A stretch of DNA of 64,000 nt from the NCBI RefSeq assembly GCF_016862455.1, contig NZ_BOMZ01000081.1, positions 16,988 through 80,987 on the forward strand, given 5' to 3'. Below the pieces are notes generated by a model. The model was not told the DNA's origin and did no database searches. It saw only the letters and a program-made list of their open reading frames with translations. The position numbers and the translations under genes were made by a program. The DNA comes from Actinoplanes utahensis (lineage in GTDB: Bacteria; Actinomycetota; Actinomycetes; Mycobacteriales; Micromonosporaceae). Below are positions 33,800 through 41,744 of this stretch, piece after piece. Every line of letters starts with the position of its first letter. Position 1 is the stretch's first letter.

Positions 33800-34702
33800 G
33801 TGCGCCGACTGTTCATCGCCACGTTCCTGGTGCCGCCGCTGCTGCTCTACGGGATCTTCGTCGTCTCCCCGTACACCCAAGCCTTCCAGATCTCCACCAC
33901 GAACTGGACCGGCCTGTCGCCGACGTTCGAATTCGTCGGCCTCGCCAATTTCCAGCGGCTGCTCGACGACGGCTACCTGTGGAACGCGCTGCGCCACAAC
34001 GGCCTGCTCCTGCTGTTCCTGCCGCTGGTCACGATCCTGCTCGGCCTGTTCTTCGCCTCGATGATCAGCGTCGGCGGGCGCGCCGACCGGGTGGGCGTGC
34101 ACGGCGTCCGCGGCGCCGGCTTCTACCGGGTCGTCTACTTCTTTCCGCAGGTGCTCTCGGTGGCGATCATCGGGGTGCTGTGGAAGGAGATGTACGCGCC
34201 GCACACCGGCATGATCAACGGCCTGCTCCGGGCTGTGGGGCTGGACCGGCTCGCGGTCGCCTGGCTCGGCGACCCACGGTTCTCGTTCTGGTGCGTGCTG
34301 GCCGTTCTCATCTGGATGAACGTCGGCTTCTACGTCGTGCTGTTCAGCGCCGCCATGCAATCGATACCCCGCGACCTGTACGAGGCGGCGCTGCTCGACG
34401 GCGCCGGCCGGCTCGTCACCCTGGTCCGGGTCACCGTGCCGCTGGTCTGGGACACCATCCAGGTCGCGTGGGTCTACCTGGCCATCATCGCGATCGACGG
34501 TTTCGCCGTCGTGCAGATCATCACCGACGGCGGTCCGAGCGCCTCGTCGGACGTGGTCGGTCTGCGCCTCTACAAGACCGCCTTCGGCGACGGCCAGTTC
34601 GGGTACGCCTCCGCGATCGGTGTCGCCATGTTCTTCCTGACCCTCACCGTCGCCGTCATGTTCCTGCGGGTCACCCGCCGCGACCGGGTGGAGCTGCAAT
34701 GA
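33800..34702 (+). CDS. ngcF: sugar ABC transporter permease (MalF/NgcF-like)
   Basis: A 300-residue membrane protein starting at GTG 33800, one base after the stop of the binding-protein gene. Six membrane segments and the EAA loop EAALLDGAGRLVTLVRVTVPLVW identify a carbohydrate-uptake CUT1 permease of the MalF type. It should pair with the following permease in an importer. No ATPase gene is present in the operon, so a shared MsiK-like ATPase is presumed. Confidence 0.88.
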   Translation: MRRLFIATFLVPPLLLYGIFVVSPYTQAFQISTTNWTGLSPTFEFVGLANFQRLLDDGYLWNALRHNGLLLLFLPLVTILLGLFFASMISVGGRADRVGVHGVRGAGFYRVVYFFPQVLSVAIIGVLWKEMYAPHTGMINGLLRAVGLDRLAVAWLGDPRFSFWCVLAVLIWMNVGFYVVLFSAAMQSIPRDLYEAALLDGAGRLVTLVRVTVPLVWDTIQVAWVYLAIIAIDGFAVVQIITDGGPSASSDVVGLRLYKTAFGDGQFGYASAIGVAMFFLTLTVAVMFLRVTRRDRVELQ

Positions 34703-35589
34703 CCGCCGTATTGACCGACCGCGTGACGACACCGGTGCCCGCGCCGGCAGTCCCGCCGCGCCGGACCGTTCCGATCGTGTCGCATGCGTTCCTGGCCGGG
34801 TGGGCGCTGCTCACCACGCTGCCGCTGGTCTGGGCGGTGCTGAGCTCGTTCAAGAGCGACGAGGAGATCCTCACCGACCCGTGGAGCCTGCCCGCCCGGA
34901 TCCGCTGGGAGAACTGGGGCCGCGCCTGGAACGAGGCGCACATCGGCCGGTACCTCCTCAACAGCGCGGTCGTCGTCACCGGCGCCCTCACGCTGACCAT
35001 GCTGTTCGGGGCGATGGCCGCGTACGTGCTGGCCCGCTACCGGTTCCGCGGCCACCGGATCGTCTACTACGCGTTCACCGGCGGCATGATGTTCCCGGTC
35101 TTCCTGGCCCTGGTGCCGCTGTTCTTCGTGGTCCGCAACCTGGGGCTGCTCGGCACCCTGCCCGGCCTGACCCTGGTCTACGCCGCGTACTCGCTGCCGT
35201 TCACGGTGTTCTTCCTGACCGCGTTCTTCCGCACCCTGCCGACGTCGGTCGCCGAAGCCGCCATGGTCGACGGATGCGGCCACTTCGGCCTCTTCTTCCG
35301 GATCATGCTGCCGATGGCCAGGCCCGGCCTGATCAGCGTCGGCATCTTCAACTTCCTGTTCCAATGGAATCAGTACGTGCTGCCGATCGTCCTCATGCAG
35401 GGCGAAGGCGCCGAACGCAAGTGGGTGCTGGCGCAGGGGCTGACGGCGCTCGCGGTCAACGAGGGATATCGCGGCGACTTCAGCGGCCTGTTCGCCGGCA
35501 TGACCATCGCGATGATCCCGGTCGTCGCCGGCTACCTGATCTTCCACCGGCAGGTCCAGACCGGCCTGTCCGCCGGACAGCTCCGCTGA
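34699..35589 (+). CDS. ngcG: sugar ABC transporter permease (MalG/NgcG-like)
   Basis: A 296-residue CUT1 permease whose ATG overlaps the stop of the first permease gene (ATGA). Six membrane segments, the EAA loop SVAEAAMVDGCGHFGLFFRIMLPMARPG, and the C-terminal FAGMTIAMIPVVAGYLIFHRQVQTGLSAGQLR are MalG-type hallmarks. It is the last gene of the serine hydrolase-importer operon. The next gene is convergent after 16 bp. Confidence 0.88.
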   Translation: MTAVLTDRVTTPVPAPAVPPRRTVPIVSHAFLAGWALLTTLPLVWAVLSSFKSDEEILTDPWSLPARIRWENWGRAWNEAHIGRYLLNSAVVVTGALTLTMLFGAMAAYVLARYRFRGHRIVYYAFTGGMMFPVFLALVPLFFVVRNLGLLGTLPGLTLVYAAYSLPFTVFFLTAFFRTLPTSVAEAAMVDGCGHFGLFFRIMLPMARPGLISVGIFNFLFQWNQYVLPIVLMQGEGAERKWVLAQGLTALAVNEGYRGDFSGLFAGMTIAMIPVVAGYLIFHRQVQTGLSAGQLR

Positions 35590-35605
35590 CCCTGACCCCG
35601 GCGGC

Positions 35606-36655
35606 TCAGAACTGCTCGCGGAAGCGGTCGTACTCCGGTTCCGTGGGCAGGGACGAGCGCGGTTCGGCGAGGATCTGGCGGGCGCGCTCGTTGCCGGGGG
35701 CGATCTGCTCGGCCGCCCGCCGGGCCGCGTCGTCGTCGCCCCGCATCCGGAGCAGCCGGATCAGCATGAACAGCGCCAGGAGGTCGCCGGCGAGCGCCCG
35801 CTGCCGCAGGTCCGCGGCCCGGCCGTCGGCGTACAAGCGGACGTCGAGCTGCCGTCGCGCGAACCGGTGATCGGCGGCGAGCGCCGTCAGTTCGTCGAGA
35901 CGGCCCGCACCGGCCAGCGCTGTCGCGTATCCGTTGCCCGCGGCGGAATGCGCGTGGCACAGATCCTCGTCGTCCCGGGGCGCGTGTTCGGTGTCTCGGG
36001 CGACCGATCGGAAGAGGCCGGCCGCTGTCTCGAAGTCATGCCTTTCCAGCGCCCGGTACGCCGCGGTGAGGGTGGAGTAGGGCAACTGGTAACGGCTGCC
36101 CGGGACGAACGTCTCGGTCATGACGAGGGCGGCGGCCTTGTCATCGTGCCGCCTTTCGCGCGGCCGGCGCAGGCGGCGGGGATCGGTGTCCTCGACCGCG
36201 TGGACGTGGTCCACGAGCGCTTGCACACCGCCGGTCGCGACGAGTTCCAGGATGTCGCGCTCGTGGGGGAAGCCGGCGCGGCTGAACCGCTCGGTGACGG
36301 CGGCGACTCCGTCGTTCATCAGGAGCACGGCGTCGATGTCCTCCCGCGGCCAGCTGCGGACGGCGGCGGGTCGGCCGCCGCGCGCTATGTGGACCCCACC
36401 GTCCCGGTGGCTGACGAAAGCGGTCGCTGTGCCCATGACCAGGACCTCGATCACCTCGTCGGTCCACCGGCAGACGGCCACCGTCGGTCCGGCTGTCCGC
36501 GCGAAATCGGTCAACGGGCCGGGCAGGAGCCGCGGGGCCCCACCGGTGCGGGGGCCGTCGAGCACGATGGCCGCGTCGTCGAGGACCACCGTGCGCGCGT
36601 GGGCCGGCTCGTCCGGGCTTCCGGGTCTCTGCGCCGTCTCGACGCGTACGGTCAC
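35606..36655 (-). CDS. PP2C-like protein with a shortened catalytic domain and helical tail
   Basis: A 349-residue soluble protein. Its first half resembles a PP2C-type phosphatase: DDAAIVLDGP near residue 26, VAVCRWTDEVIEVLVMGTA, a LLMNDGVAAV core and the distal HDDKAAALVM. The region between the first aspartate segment and the VAVCR strand is only about 30 residues, much less than in active PP2C enzymes, so metal-binding elements seem to be deleted. The C-terminal half is helical and TPR-like (ALERHDFETAAGLFRSVARD). It may be a non-catalytic relic or a divergent phosphatase. A GGGCAT hexamer array lies 17 bp upstream of the start. Confidence 0.5.
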   Translation of the reverse strand: MTVRVETAQRPGSPDEPAHARTVVLDDAAIVLDGPRTGGAPRLLPGPLTDFARTAGPTVAVCRWTDEVIEVLVMGTATAFVSHRDGGVHIARGGRPAAVRSWPREDIDAVLLMNDGVAAVTERFSRAGFPHERDILELVATGGVQALVDHVHAVEDTDPRRLRRPRERRHDDKAAALVMTETFVPGSRYQLPYSTLTAAYRALERHDFETAAGLFRSVARDTEHAPRDDEDLCHAHSAAGNGYATALAGAGRLDELTALAADHRFARRQLDVRLYADGRAADLRQRALAGDLLALFMLIRLLRMRGDDDAARRAAEQIAPGNERARQILAEPRSSLPTEPEYDRFREQF

Positions 36656-36671
36656 CGTTCTCGTTCCGGGC

Positions 36672-36700
36672 TGGGCATGGGCATGGGCATGGGCATGGGC
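36672..36700. repeat. GGGCAT hexanucleotide microsatellite
   Basis: About four and a half tandem copies of TGGGCA/GGGCAT just upstream of the minus-strand PP2C-like gene. A change in copy number would alter the distance from the promoter, or lengthen the coding region by two residues per copy if translation started further upstream. Confidence 0.8.
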
Positions 36701-36779
36701 GGATCCTGGCGGGTCCCGGGCGGCGCCGGCAACCGATTTCCGGGCGGGCCGCGACGCGGACGTTCGAGGGGCGCGTCTC

Positions 36780-37346
36780 CTAGCGCGTCGCCGGCTGGAG
36801 GCCGTACTCGGCCAGGGACTGGAGCAGCTGTCGCCGGGTGGTCTCCACGAGACGGCCTCCGGTGAAGCGGATGTCGTCGGTCACCTCGGCCACGCAGTCC
36901 GCGGGCGGCACGAAAAGCTGTGCCTCCTCGTCGGTGGTGAACTCGGCTTCCGCGAGGACCAGACCCTGGAGACGGCCGTCGAAGACGTCGACGCCCAGCG
37001 GCGGCACGCTGAAACGGATCTTCGAGAGCACGGTGGCCGGCAGCCGGGCGAGGACGTCGTACTCGGCGGGCGACAGGTAGGTGTTCGTGATCAGTCCCTG
37101 AACGGCGCCCGGCCGGGCGGCCGGCACTTTCTGGGTGAGTTTGAGTTCGCAGCCGCCGTCCGATCGGTCGGCGCGCCGTAGCCGCAGGCGGGTCCCCGTC
37201 AGATAACGGTCGGTGATCGTCCGGGTGACCGTCACCGCTGCCGGTGGCGGCGGTGCCGCCAGCAGGAACCGCCGTTCCCGTTCGACCCGAGCGTATTTTC
37301 CCTGGTGAACCGACTCGCCTCGCACACCGCCGGCCTTTTCGGTCAT
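36780..37346 (-). CDS. CYTH-domain protein
   Basis: A 188-residue protein with the CYTH beta-tunnel pattern: an ExExR-type opening motif in YARVERERRFLL, ITDRYLTGTRLRLRRAD, CELKLTQKV, and a closing segment VLAEAEFTTDEEAQLF that supplies acidic metal ligands. CYTH proteins hydrolyse inorganic triphosphate or act on related triphosphate substrates; the exact reaction here is open. Its start ATG 37346 overlaps the stop of the GNAT gene (ATGA), forming an operon with it. Confidence 0.8.
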   Translation of the reverse strand: MTEKAGGVRGESVHQGKYARVERERRFLLAAPPPPAAVTVTRTITDRYLTGTRLRLRRADRSDGGCELKLTQKVPAARPGAVQGLITNTYLSPAEYDVLARLPATVLSKIRFSVPPLGVDVFDGRLQGLVLAEAEFTTDEEAQLFVPPADCVAEVTDDIRFTGGRLVETTRRQLLQSLAEYGLQPATR

Positions 37347-37864
37347 GGGGCGAGCCCGTCAGCCGAGGTGGCTCCGGGCCTCTCCTCCGTCTTGAACGGG
37401 TGGAGACCGCGGCGCCGGTAGTTGGGCAGCGCGTTGGGGTGATCCTGGGTCGACGTGTGCAGCCAGATCCGCCGTACGCCGGGCGTCAGGTTCCAGGCGT
37501 GCCGGATCGCGAGGGTCAGCGCGTAGCCACCGAGCCGCCTGCCGACGAAGCCCGGGACCAAGCCGAACGTCTCGATCTCCACCTCGTCGCCGGGGTGGTG
37601 GTCGTAGGCGGCCAGGCCGGCCGGCGCACCCTCGAAGGACAGCAGCCGGAACAGGCGATCCGGTCGTTCGGCGAACCAGGTGACCCATTCGTCGGCGGTA
37701 CGGGTCGCGCACTTCCAGCCGTACGGAGCACCGATCCTGACCTGCAGATCAACGACCAGTGGCGACGCCCGGTCCAGGGGCGTGAGTGTCAGGCCGGGCA
37801 CCGGGGCCGCGGGAACGAGCCGATCGCGGTCGGTCATCTCCAGATAGGTCACGATCTCTCCCAT
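37343..37864 (-). CDS. GNAT-family N-acetyltransferase
   Basis: A 173-residue protein with an acetyl-CoA-binding GNAT core: VEIETFGLVPGFVGRRLGGYALTLAIRHAW (motif A, with R/Q-x-x-G-x-G/A like VGRRLGG), then RRIWLHTSTQDHPNALPNYRRRGLHPFK. The acceptor substrate cannot be predicted. ATG 37864 gives MGEIVTYLEMTD; GTG 37882 and ATG 37837 are alternatives. It is coupled to the downstream CYTH gene. Confidence 0.8.
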   Translation of the reverse strand: MGEIVTYLEMTDRDRLVPAAPVPGLTLTPLDRASPLVVDLQVRIGAPYGWKCATRTADEWVTWFAERPDRLFRLLSFEGAPAGLAAYDHHPGDEVEIETFGLVPGFVGRRLGGYALTLAIRHAWNLTPGVRRIWLHTSTQDHPNALPNYRRRGLHPFKTEERPGATSADGLAP

Positions 37865-38003
37865 CCACCCGAGACTACTCACCGTGGCAGCCGAACGCGC
37901 CGCCTTCGAGGCCCGGTGCGGCCCGGCGCCTGCACCCACGTTGTCCCGGAAGTCACCGGTCAGCGGGGTCGCGGCCCGCGTACGAGTCCGGCGGGTCGTC
38001 ACG

Positions 38004-38045
38004 GCTGTCTCCGAGCCGTTGAGACGGCGGTGAGAACCAGCCGGG
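38004..38045 (+). repeat. dispersed hairpin repeat, copy 7
   Basis: GCTGTCTCCGAGCCGTTGAG followed by ACGGCGGTGAGAACCAGCCGG. Stem arms GCTGTCTC and GAGACGGC pair with one G-T. It lies between divergent genes, 57 bp before the small gene at 38102, so it is not placed as a terminator. Confidence 0.75.
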
Positions 38046-38101
38046 GGGTGGGGGTCACACTGGGGGGCAGCGGCGTCGCCCACGCCGGAGAGGAGCTCGA
38101 G

Positions 38102-38290
38102 GTGACCACCATCCGCGTCCGCTTCGTCGGCGCCGACAAGTACCGCGACTTCCAGGTCGACACCGCCACCGCCGAGCATGTCGTCGCCCAGCTCACCGAC
38201 CCGAACGCCGTGCTGACCTTCACCGACGAGTACGGCACCACCCACGTCCCGGTCCGCGGCATCACCTACATCACCGTCCGCACCGCCTGA
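38102..38290 (+). CDS. small 62-residue protein of unknown function
   Basis: VTTIRVRFVGADKYRDFQVD continues into ATAEHVVAQLTDPNAVLTFTDEYGTTHVPVRGITYITVRTA. GTG 38102 follows GGAGAGGAGCTCGAG. The alternating beta-rich composition, especially the final strand pair, looks like a compact all-beta fold. I did not recognise a named family. Strong G/C third positions and the ribosome site argue that it is a real gene. Confidence 0.65.
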   Translation: MTTIRVRFVGADKYRDFQVDTATAEHVVAQLTDPNAVLTFTDEYGTTHVPVRGITYITVRTA

Positions 38291-38305
38291 CTTCAAGTCA
38301 AGTGC

Positions 38306-38470
38306 TTGAATGTCCGGGCGGACACTCCCGGACGCCGGCGGATCCTCGAGGCTCTCGTCGGGCTGCTGCCGGCCCTGTCGGTGTCCACGCTGGTCGCCGC
38401 CGTCCTGCTCCCGCCGATCGTGCTGCGCACCAGTCGCGACAGACCGGCCACCGGCGATCGCGTTGAATAG
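38306..38470 (+). CDS. possible 54-residue single-span membrane peptide
   Basis: From TTG 38306 the frame reads LNVRADTPGRRRILEALVGL, then LPALSVSTLVAAVLLPPIVL and a polar tail to TAG at 38470. Third codon positions are almost all G or C, as in real genes of this genome, and the layout (basic flank, 22-residue hydrophobic helix, polar tail) suits a small membrane protein. No ribosome site is seen; it may also be the 3' end of a decayed transporter. A TTCAAG-N7-CTTGAA dyad at 38292-38310 overlaps the start. Confidence 0.35.
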   Translation: MNVRADTPGRRRILEALVGLLPALSVSTLVAAVLLPPIVLRTSRDRPATGDRVE

Positions 38471-38474
38471 CGGC

Positions 38475-39380
38475 GTGGACTTGTTCAGCGGTTTCGCCGG
38501 GGTGGCCCGGATCGGTCTGGGACTGGCGGCGGTCGGCCGGCCCGGCTACATCACCCTCGGCCGGGACCGGGATCTGCCGGCCTCCCGGTCCGTGGACGAG
38601 TTGCGGCGGCGGGCCCACGCGCTTCTCGATCAGGCGTACGCGGCCGGAGTCCGCTATTTCGACGTGGCGCGCTCCTACGGCCGGGCCGAGGAGTTCCTGG
38701 CCGGCTGGCTGCCCGGGCACGACGACGCGGTCGCCGGCAGCAAGTGGGGGTACACGTACACCGCCGGGTGGCAGGTCACCGCCGACGTGCACGAGGTGAA
38801 GGACCACAGCACCGCCACCTTCGACCGGCAGATCGGCGAGACCCGGGCGCTGCTCGGCGACCGGCTCGCGCTGTACCAGATCCATTCGGTCACGCCGGAC
38901 AGTCCCGCCCTCACCGACGGCGAACTGCACCGCCGGCTGGCCGGGCAGGGCGCCGTCGTCGGGTTCTCCACCAGCGGCCCGGCGCAGGCCGACGCCATCC
39001 GCGCCGCCTGCGCGATCGAGGTCGACGGCCGGCCGCTGTTCCGCAGCGTGCAGAGCACCTGGAACCTGCTCGAACCGAGCGCCGGGCCGGCCCTGGCCGA
39101 GGCGCACGCGTCCGGCCGTACCGTGATCGTCAAGGAGGCGCTGGCCAACGGCCGCCTGGCCGCCCGGACCGATCTGGGCCCGGAGCCGGACGTCACCGCG
39201 CTGGCCGCGGCGTTGCGGCAGCCGTGGGCGACGGTCGTGCTGTCCGGCGCCGCGACCACGGCGCAACTGGTCTCCAACCTGCGGGCGGCCACGGCGCCGC
39301 GGGTTCCGGACGATCTGGAGCGGCTCGCCGAGCCCAGCGAGCGCTATTGGCGTACCCGGTCAGCCCTGCCCTGGTCCTGA
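38475..39380 (+). CDS. aldo/keto reductase
   Basis: A 301-residue TIM-barrel oxidoreductase. The catalytic tetrad is visible: Asp and Tyr in YFDVARSYGRAEEFL, Lys in GSKWGY, and His in YQIHSVTPDSP. It is likely NADPH-dependent, with an unknown carbonyl substrate. GTG 38475 gives VDLFSGFAGVAR; TTG 38463 is possible. Its end overlaps the convergent lipoprotein gene by 21 bp, so it probably has no independent terminator. Confidence 0.85.
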   Translation: MDLFSGFAGVARIGLGLAAVGRPGYITLGRDRDLPASRSVDELRRRAHALLDQAYAAGVRYFDVARSYGRAEEFLAGWLPGHDDAVAGSKWGYTYTAGWQVTADVHEVKDHSTATFDRQIGETRALLGDRLALYQIHSVTPDSPALTDGELHRRLAGQGAVVGFSTSGPAQADAIRAACAIEVDGRPLFRSVQSTWNLLEPSAGPALAEAHASGRTVIVKEALANGRLAARTDLGPEPDVTALAAALRQPWATVVLSGAATTAQLVSNLRAATAPRVPDDLERLAEPSERYWRTRSALPWS

Positions 39381-40739
39381 TGTCACCCGGTAGATCGCGC
39401 CGGCCGCGTCGTCACTGACGTAGATCGCGCCGTCCGGGCCCCGCACCGCCATCACCGGGCGCCCCCAGCGCGAGCCGTCCGCGTCCTGGAAACCGGTGAG
39501 CAGGGTCTGCTGCGCTCCGAGGGCGCCGTTCCGCCAGGCGTAGAAGGAGACCTCCGGGGCGCGCGGCGGCTTACGGTTCCAGGAGCCGTGCACGCCGACC
39601 AGCGCGCCCGGACCGTACCCGGAGGGGAGACCGGGCGCGCCCACGAAACTCAGGCCCAGCGGCGCCGAGTGCGCGCCCATCCCCTGTTCGACCGGGGCGA
39701 GTCTGCCGCAGTCGAGTTTCGAGCCGTCCGCGTTGGTCTGGAAGTCCCGGACGAACGGCCGCTGCGTGTAACCGAGCTTCGAGTCCTTGTCGCCGGGGGA
39801 CAGGTCGGGTTCGGAGTTGCAGTACGGCCAGCCGAGCTCCCGGCCCTCGGTGAGCCGGGCCAGCTGCTCCATCGGGTGGTCGTTGACGTAGGACTGCAGC
39901 ACCCGCCCCTGATCGCCGTCGCCGTCACCGTCGTAGTCCCGGTCGTGCGGGTACTCGATGTTGTCCCGGTGGTTGACCGCCGTCCACACCGCCCCGTCCG
40001 GGTCGATCGCCAACCCGGTGCCGTTGCGCACACCCCGCGCGAACGTCGTCGGCTCACCGCCTCCGGGCGGCGCCTTCAGGATGGTGGCCCGTTCCGGGTC
40101 GGCCGACCGGTCCTCCTCGGAGATGTTGCCCGTCGAACCGACCGAGATGTAGATCGCACCGTCCTCGCCGACCGCCACACTCTTCAGCGCGTGCGAGTAC
40201 GCCCCGCGCAGATCCGGGCTCTTGTCGTCGGGCAGCCCGCCGACCACGACCTTCCGGCCGGAGACCGCCCCGTTCCGGTACGTGTACGCGTTGACCTGAT
40301 CGCTCTCGGCCACGTACAGCGTGTCCTTGTGGAAGGCCAGCCCGTGCGGCTGGTTCAGCCCGCTGAGCAGGGTCCGCTGCGCCGGAACGGCGTCCCCGGC
40401 GCCGGGTCTCAACTCGACGACGTCACCGTGCTTGGGCCGCGACACCAGCAACCGGCCGTCCGGCGTCCACGCCAGCAGCCGCGCCGTCGGCACCCGCGCC
40501 CACACCGACACCGTCCAGCCGGGCGGTGCCTGGAGCCGCCGCTCCCGGTCGAACGGATCGGCATCGGTCCCGTCGAGCGTCCGCACGGTCGTCGCGGCGA
40601 GCCCGGCGGCCGACGGCTCGGGGGTCTGCGCCGCGGCGGGTGAGCCGGGGGCGGACGGGCTCTCCGGCTCCTCCGCCGAACAGCCTGCCAGAGCGAGCAC
40701 CAGACTTCCGGCCACCACACCGCGCGCGAACGTCCTCAT
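39360..40739 (-). CDS. lipoprotein PQQ-type sugar dehydrogenase (sorbosone/GDH-B-like)
   Basis: A 459-residue lipoprotein: VVAGSLVLALAGC is a lipobox signal, followed by a Pro/Ser-rich linker. The rest is the six-bladed beta-propeller of the soluble aldose sugar dehydrogenase/sorbosone dehydrogenase family: LLSGLNQPHGLAFHKDTLYVAESDQV, GEDGAIYISVGSTGNISEED, FARGVRNGTGLAIDPDG and the calcium-like DRDYDGDGDGDQG loop, ending GPDGAIYVSDDAAGAIYRV. PQQ dependence is inferred; the genome must supply the cofactor. The start is ATG 40739, immediately divergent from the WYL regulator. Confidence 0.82.
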   Translation of the reverse strand: MRTFARGVVAGSLVLALAGCSAEEPESPSAPGSPAAAQTPEPSAAGLAATTVRTLDGTDADPFDRERRLQAPPGWTVSVWARVPTARLLAWTPDGRLLVSRPKHGDVVELRPGAGDAVPAQRTLLSGLNQPHGLAFHKDTLYVAESDQVNAYTYRNGAVSGRKVVVGGLPDDKSPDLRGAYSHALKSVAVGEDGAIYISVGSTGNISEEDRSADPERATILKAPPGGGEPTTFARGVRNGTGLAIDPDGAVWTAVNHRDNIEYPHDRDYDGDGDGDQGRVLQSYVNDHPMEQLARLTEGRELGWPYCNSEPDLSPGDKDSKLGYTQRPFVRDFQTNADGSKLDCGRLAPVEQGMGAHSAPLGLSFVGAPGLPSGYGPGALVGVHGSWNRKPPRAPEVSFYAWRNGALGAQQTLLTGFQDADGSRWGRPVMAVRGPDGAIYVSDDAAGAIYRVTSGPGQG

Positions 40740-40778
40740 CGCACCATTTCTACCAGCCGATCCGGCACAATCGCTGCC

Positions 40779-41744
40779 ATGCGAGCGGCGCGGCTGATCA
40801 CCATGGTGCTGTTGTTGCAGGCCCGGGGCACGCTGACCGCGGCCGAGATCGCCGCCGAGCTGGAGGTGTCCGAGCGGACCGTCTACCGGGACGTGCTCGA
40901 ACTGTCCGCGGCCGGGGTGCCGATCTACGCCGAGCAGGGGCGGGCGGGGGGATACCGGCTGGTCGGCGGGTACCGGACCCGGCTGACCGGGCTGAGCCGG
41001 GCCGAGGCGGAGGCGCTGTTCCTGGCCGGACTGCCGGGACCGGCCCGGGACATGGGGCTGGACGAGCCGGTGCGCAACGTACGCCGCAAGGTCCTCGCCG
41101 CCCTGCCGCCCGCCCTGCGGGAGGCCTCGCAGCGGGCCGGGCAGCGCTTCCATCTGGACGCGCCCGGCTGGTTCGCCGACACCGACCATCCGCCGGAGCA
41201 GCTGGCCGAGCTGGCGGCCGCGGTCTGGCAGGACCGGACGGTGACGCTGCGCTATCGGCGGCGCGAGGAGGTGACCCGGACCGTCGAACCGTACGGGCTC
41301 GTACTCAAGAACGGGATCTGGTACCTGGTCGGCCGGGTCGAGGGCGGCCTGCGCACGTACCGGGTGGACCGGATCACCGGCGTGGAGGCGGCCGGGGACG
41401 ACTTCGACCGGGATCCGGAGTTCGACCTGCCGTCGTTCTGGGCGGAGCGGGCCACCGAGTTCGTGCGGCAGATGCTCCGGGAGACGATCACGCTGCGGCT
41501 CAGCCCGGACGGGGTACGGATGCTGCGGTTCGTCGCCGAACCGCCGGCGGTGCGGGACGCCCTGGCGGCGGCCGGCGAGCCGGATCCGGACGGGTGGGTG
41601 CGGACCCGGCTGCCGGTGGAGTCACTGGACGTGGCCTACTCGTACGTCCTCAGGTTCGGCCCGGAGGCGGAGGTCCTGGAGCCGCCCGCGCTACGGGAAC
41701 GGCTGGCCTCCGCCGCGCGGCGCCTCGGCGACCTCTACCGGTAA
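40779..41744 (+). CDS. YafY-type WYL-domain transcriptional regulator
   Basis: A 321-residue regulator with an N-terminal HTH_11 (LLLQARGTLTAAEIAAELEVSERTVYRDVLELSAAGVPIYAEQGRAGGYRL) and a C-terminal WYL region (TLRYRRREEVTRTVEPYGLVLKNGIWYLVGRV...RTYRVDRI) followed by a WCX extension. WYL proteins sense nucleic acids or other ligands; here control of the divergent dehydrogenase (39 bp away) or the convergent SDR gene is likely. The end overlaps the SDR gene by 10 bp. Confidence 0.85.
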   Translation: MRAARLITMVLLLQARGTLTAAEIAAELEVSERTVYRDVLELSAAGVPIYAEQGRAGGYRLVGGYRTRLTGLSRAEAEALFLAGLPGPARDMGLDEPVRNVRRKVLAALPPALREASQRAGQRFHLDAPGWFADTDHPPEQLAELAAAVWQDRTVTLRYRRREEVTRTVEPYGLVLKNGIWYLVGRVEGGLRTYRVDRITGVEAAGDDFDRDPEFDLPSFWAERATEFVRQMLRETITLRLSPDGVRMLRFVAEPPAVRDALAAAGEPDPDGWVRTRLPVESLDVAYSYVLRFGPEAEVLEPPALRERLASAARRLGDLYR

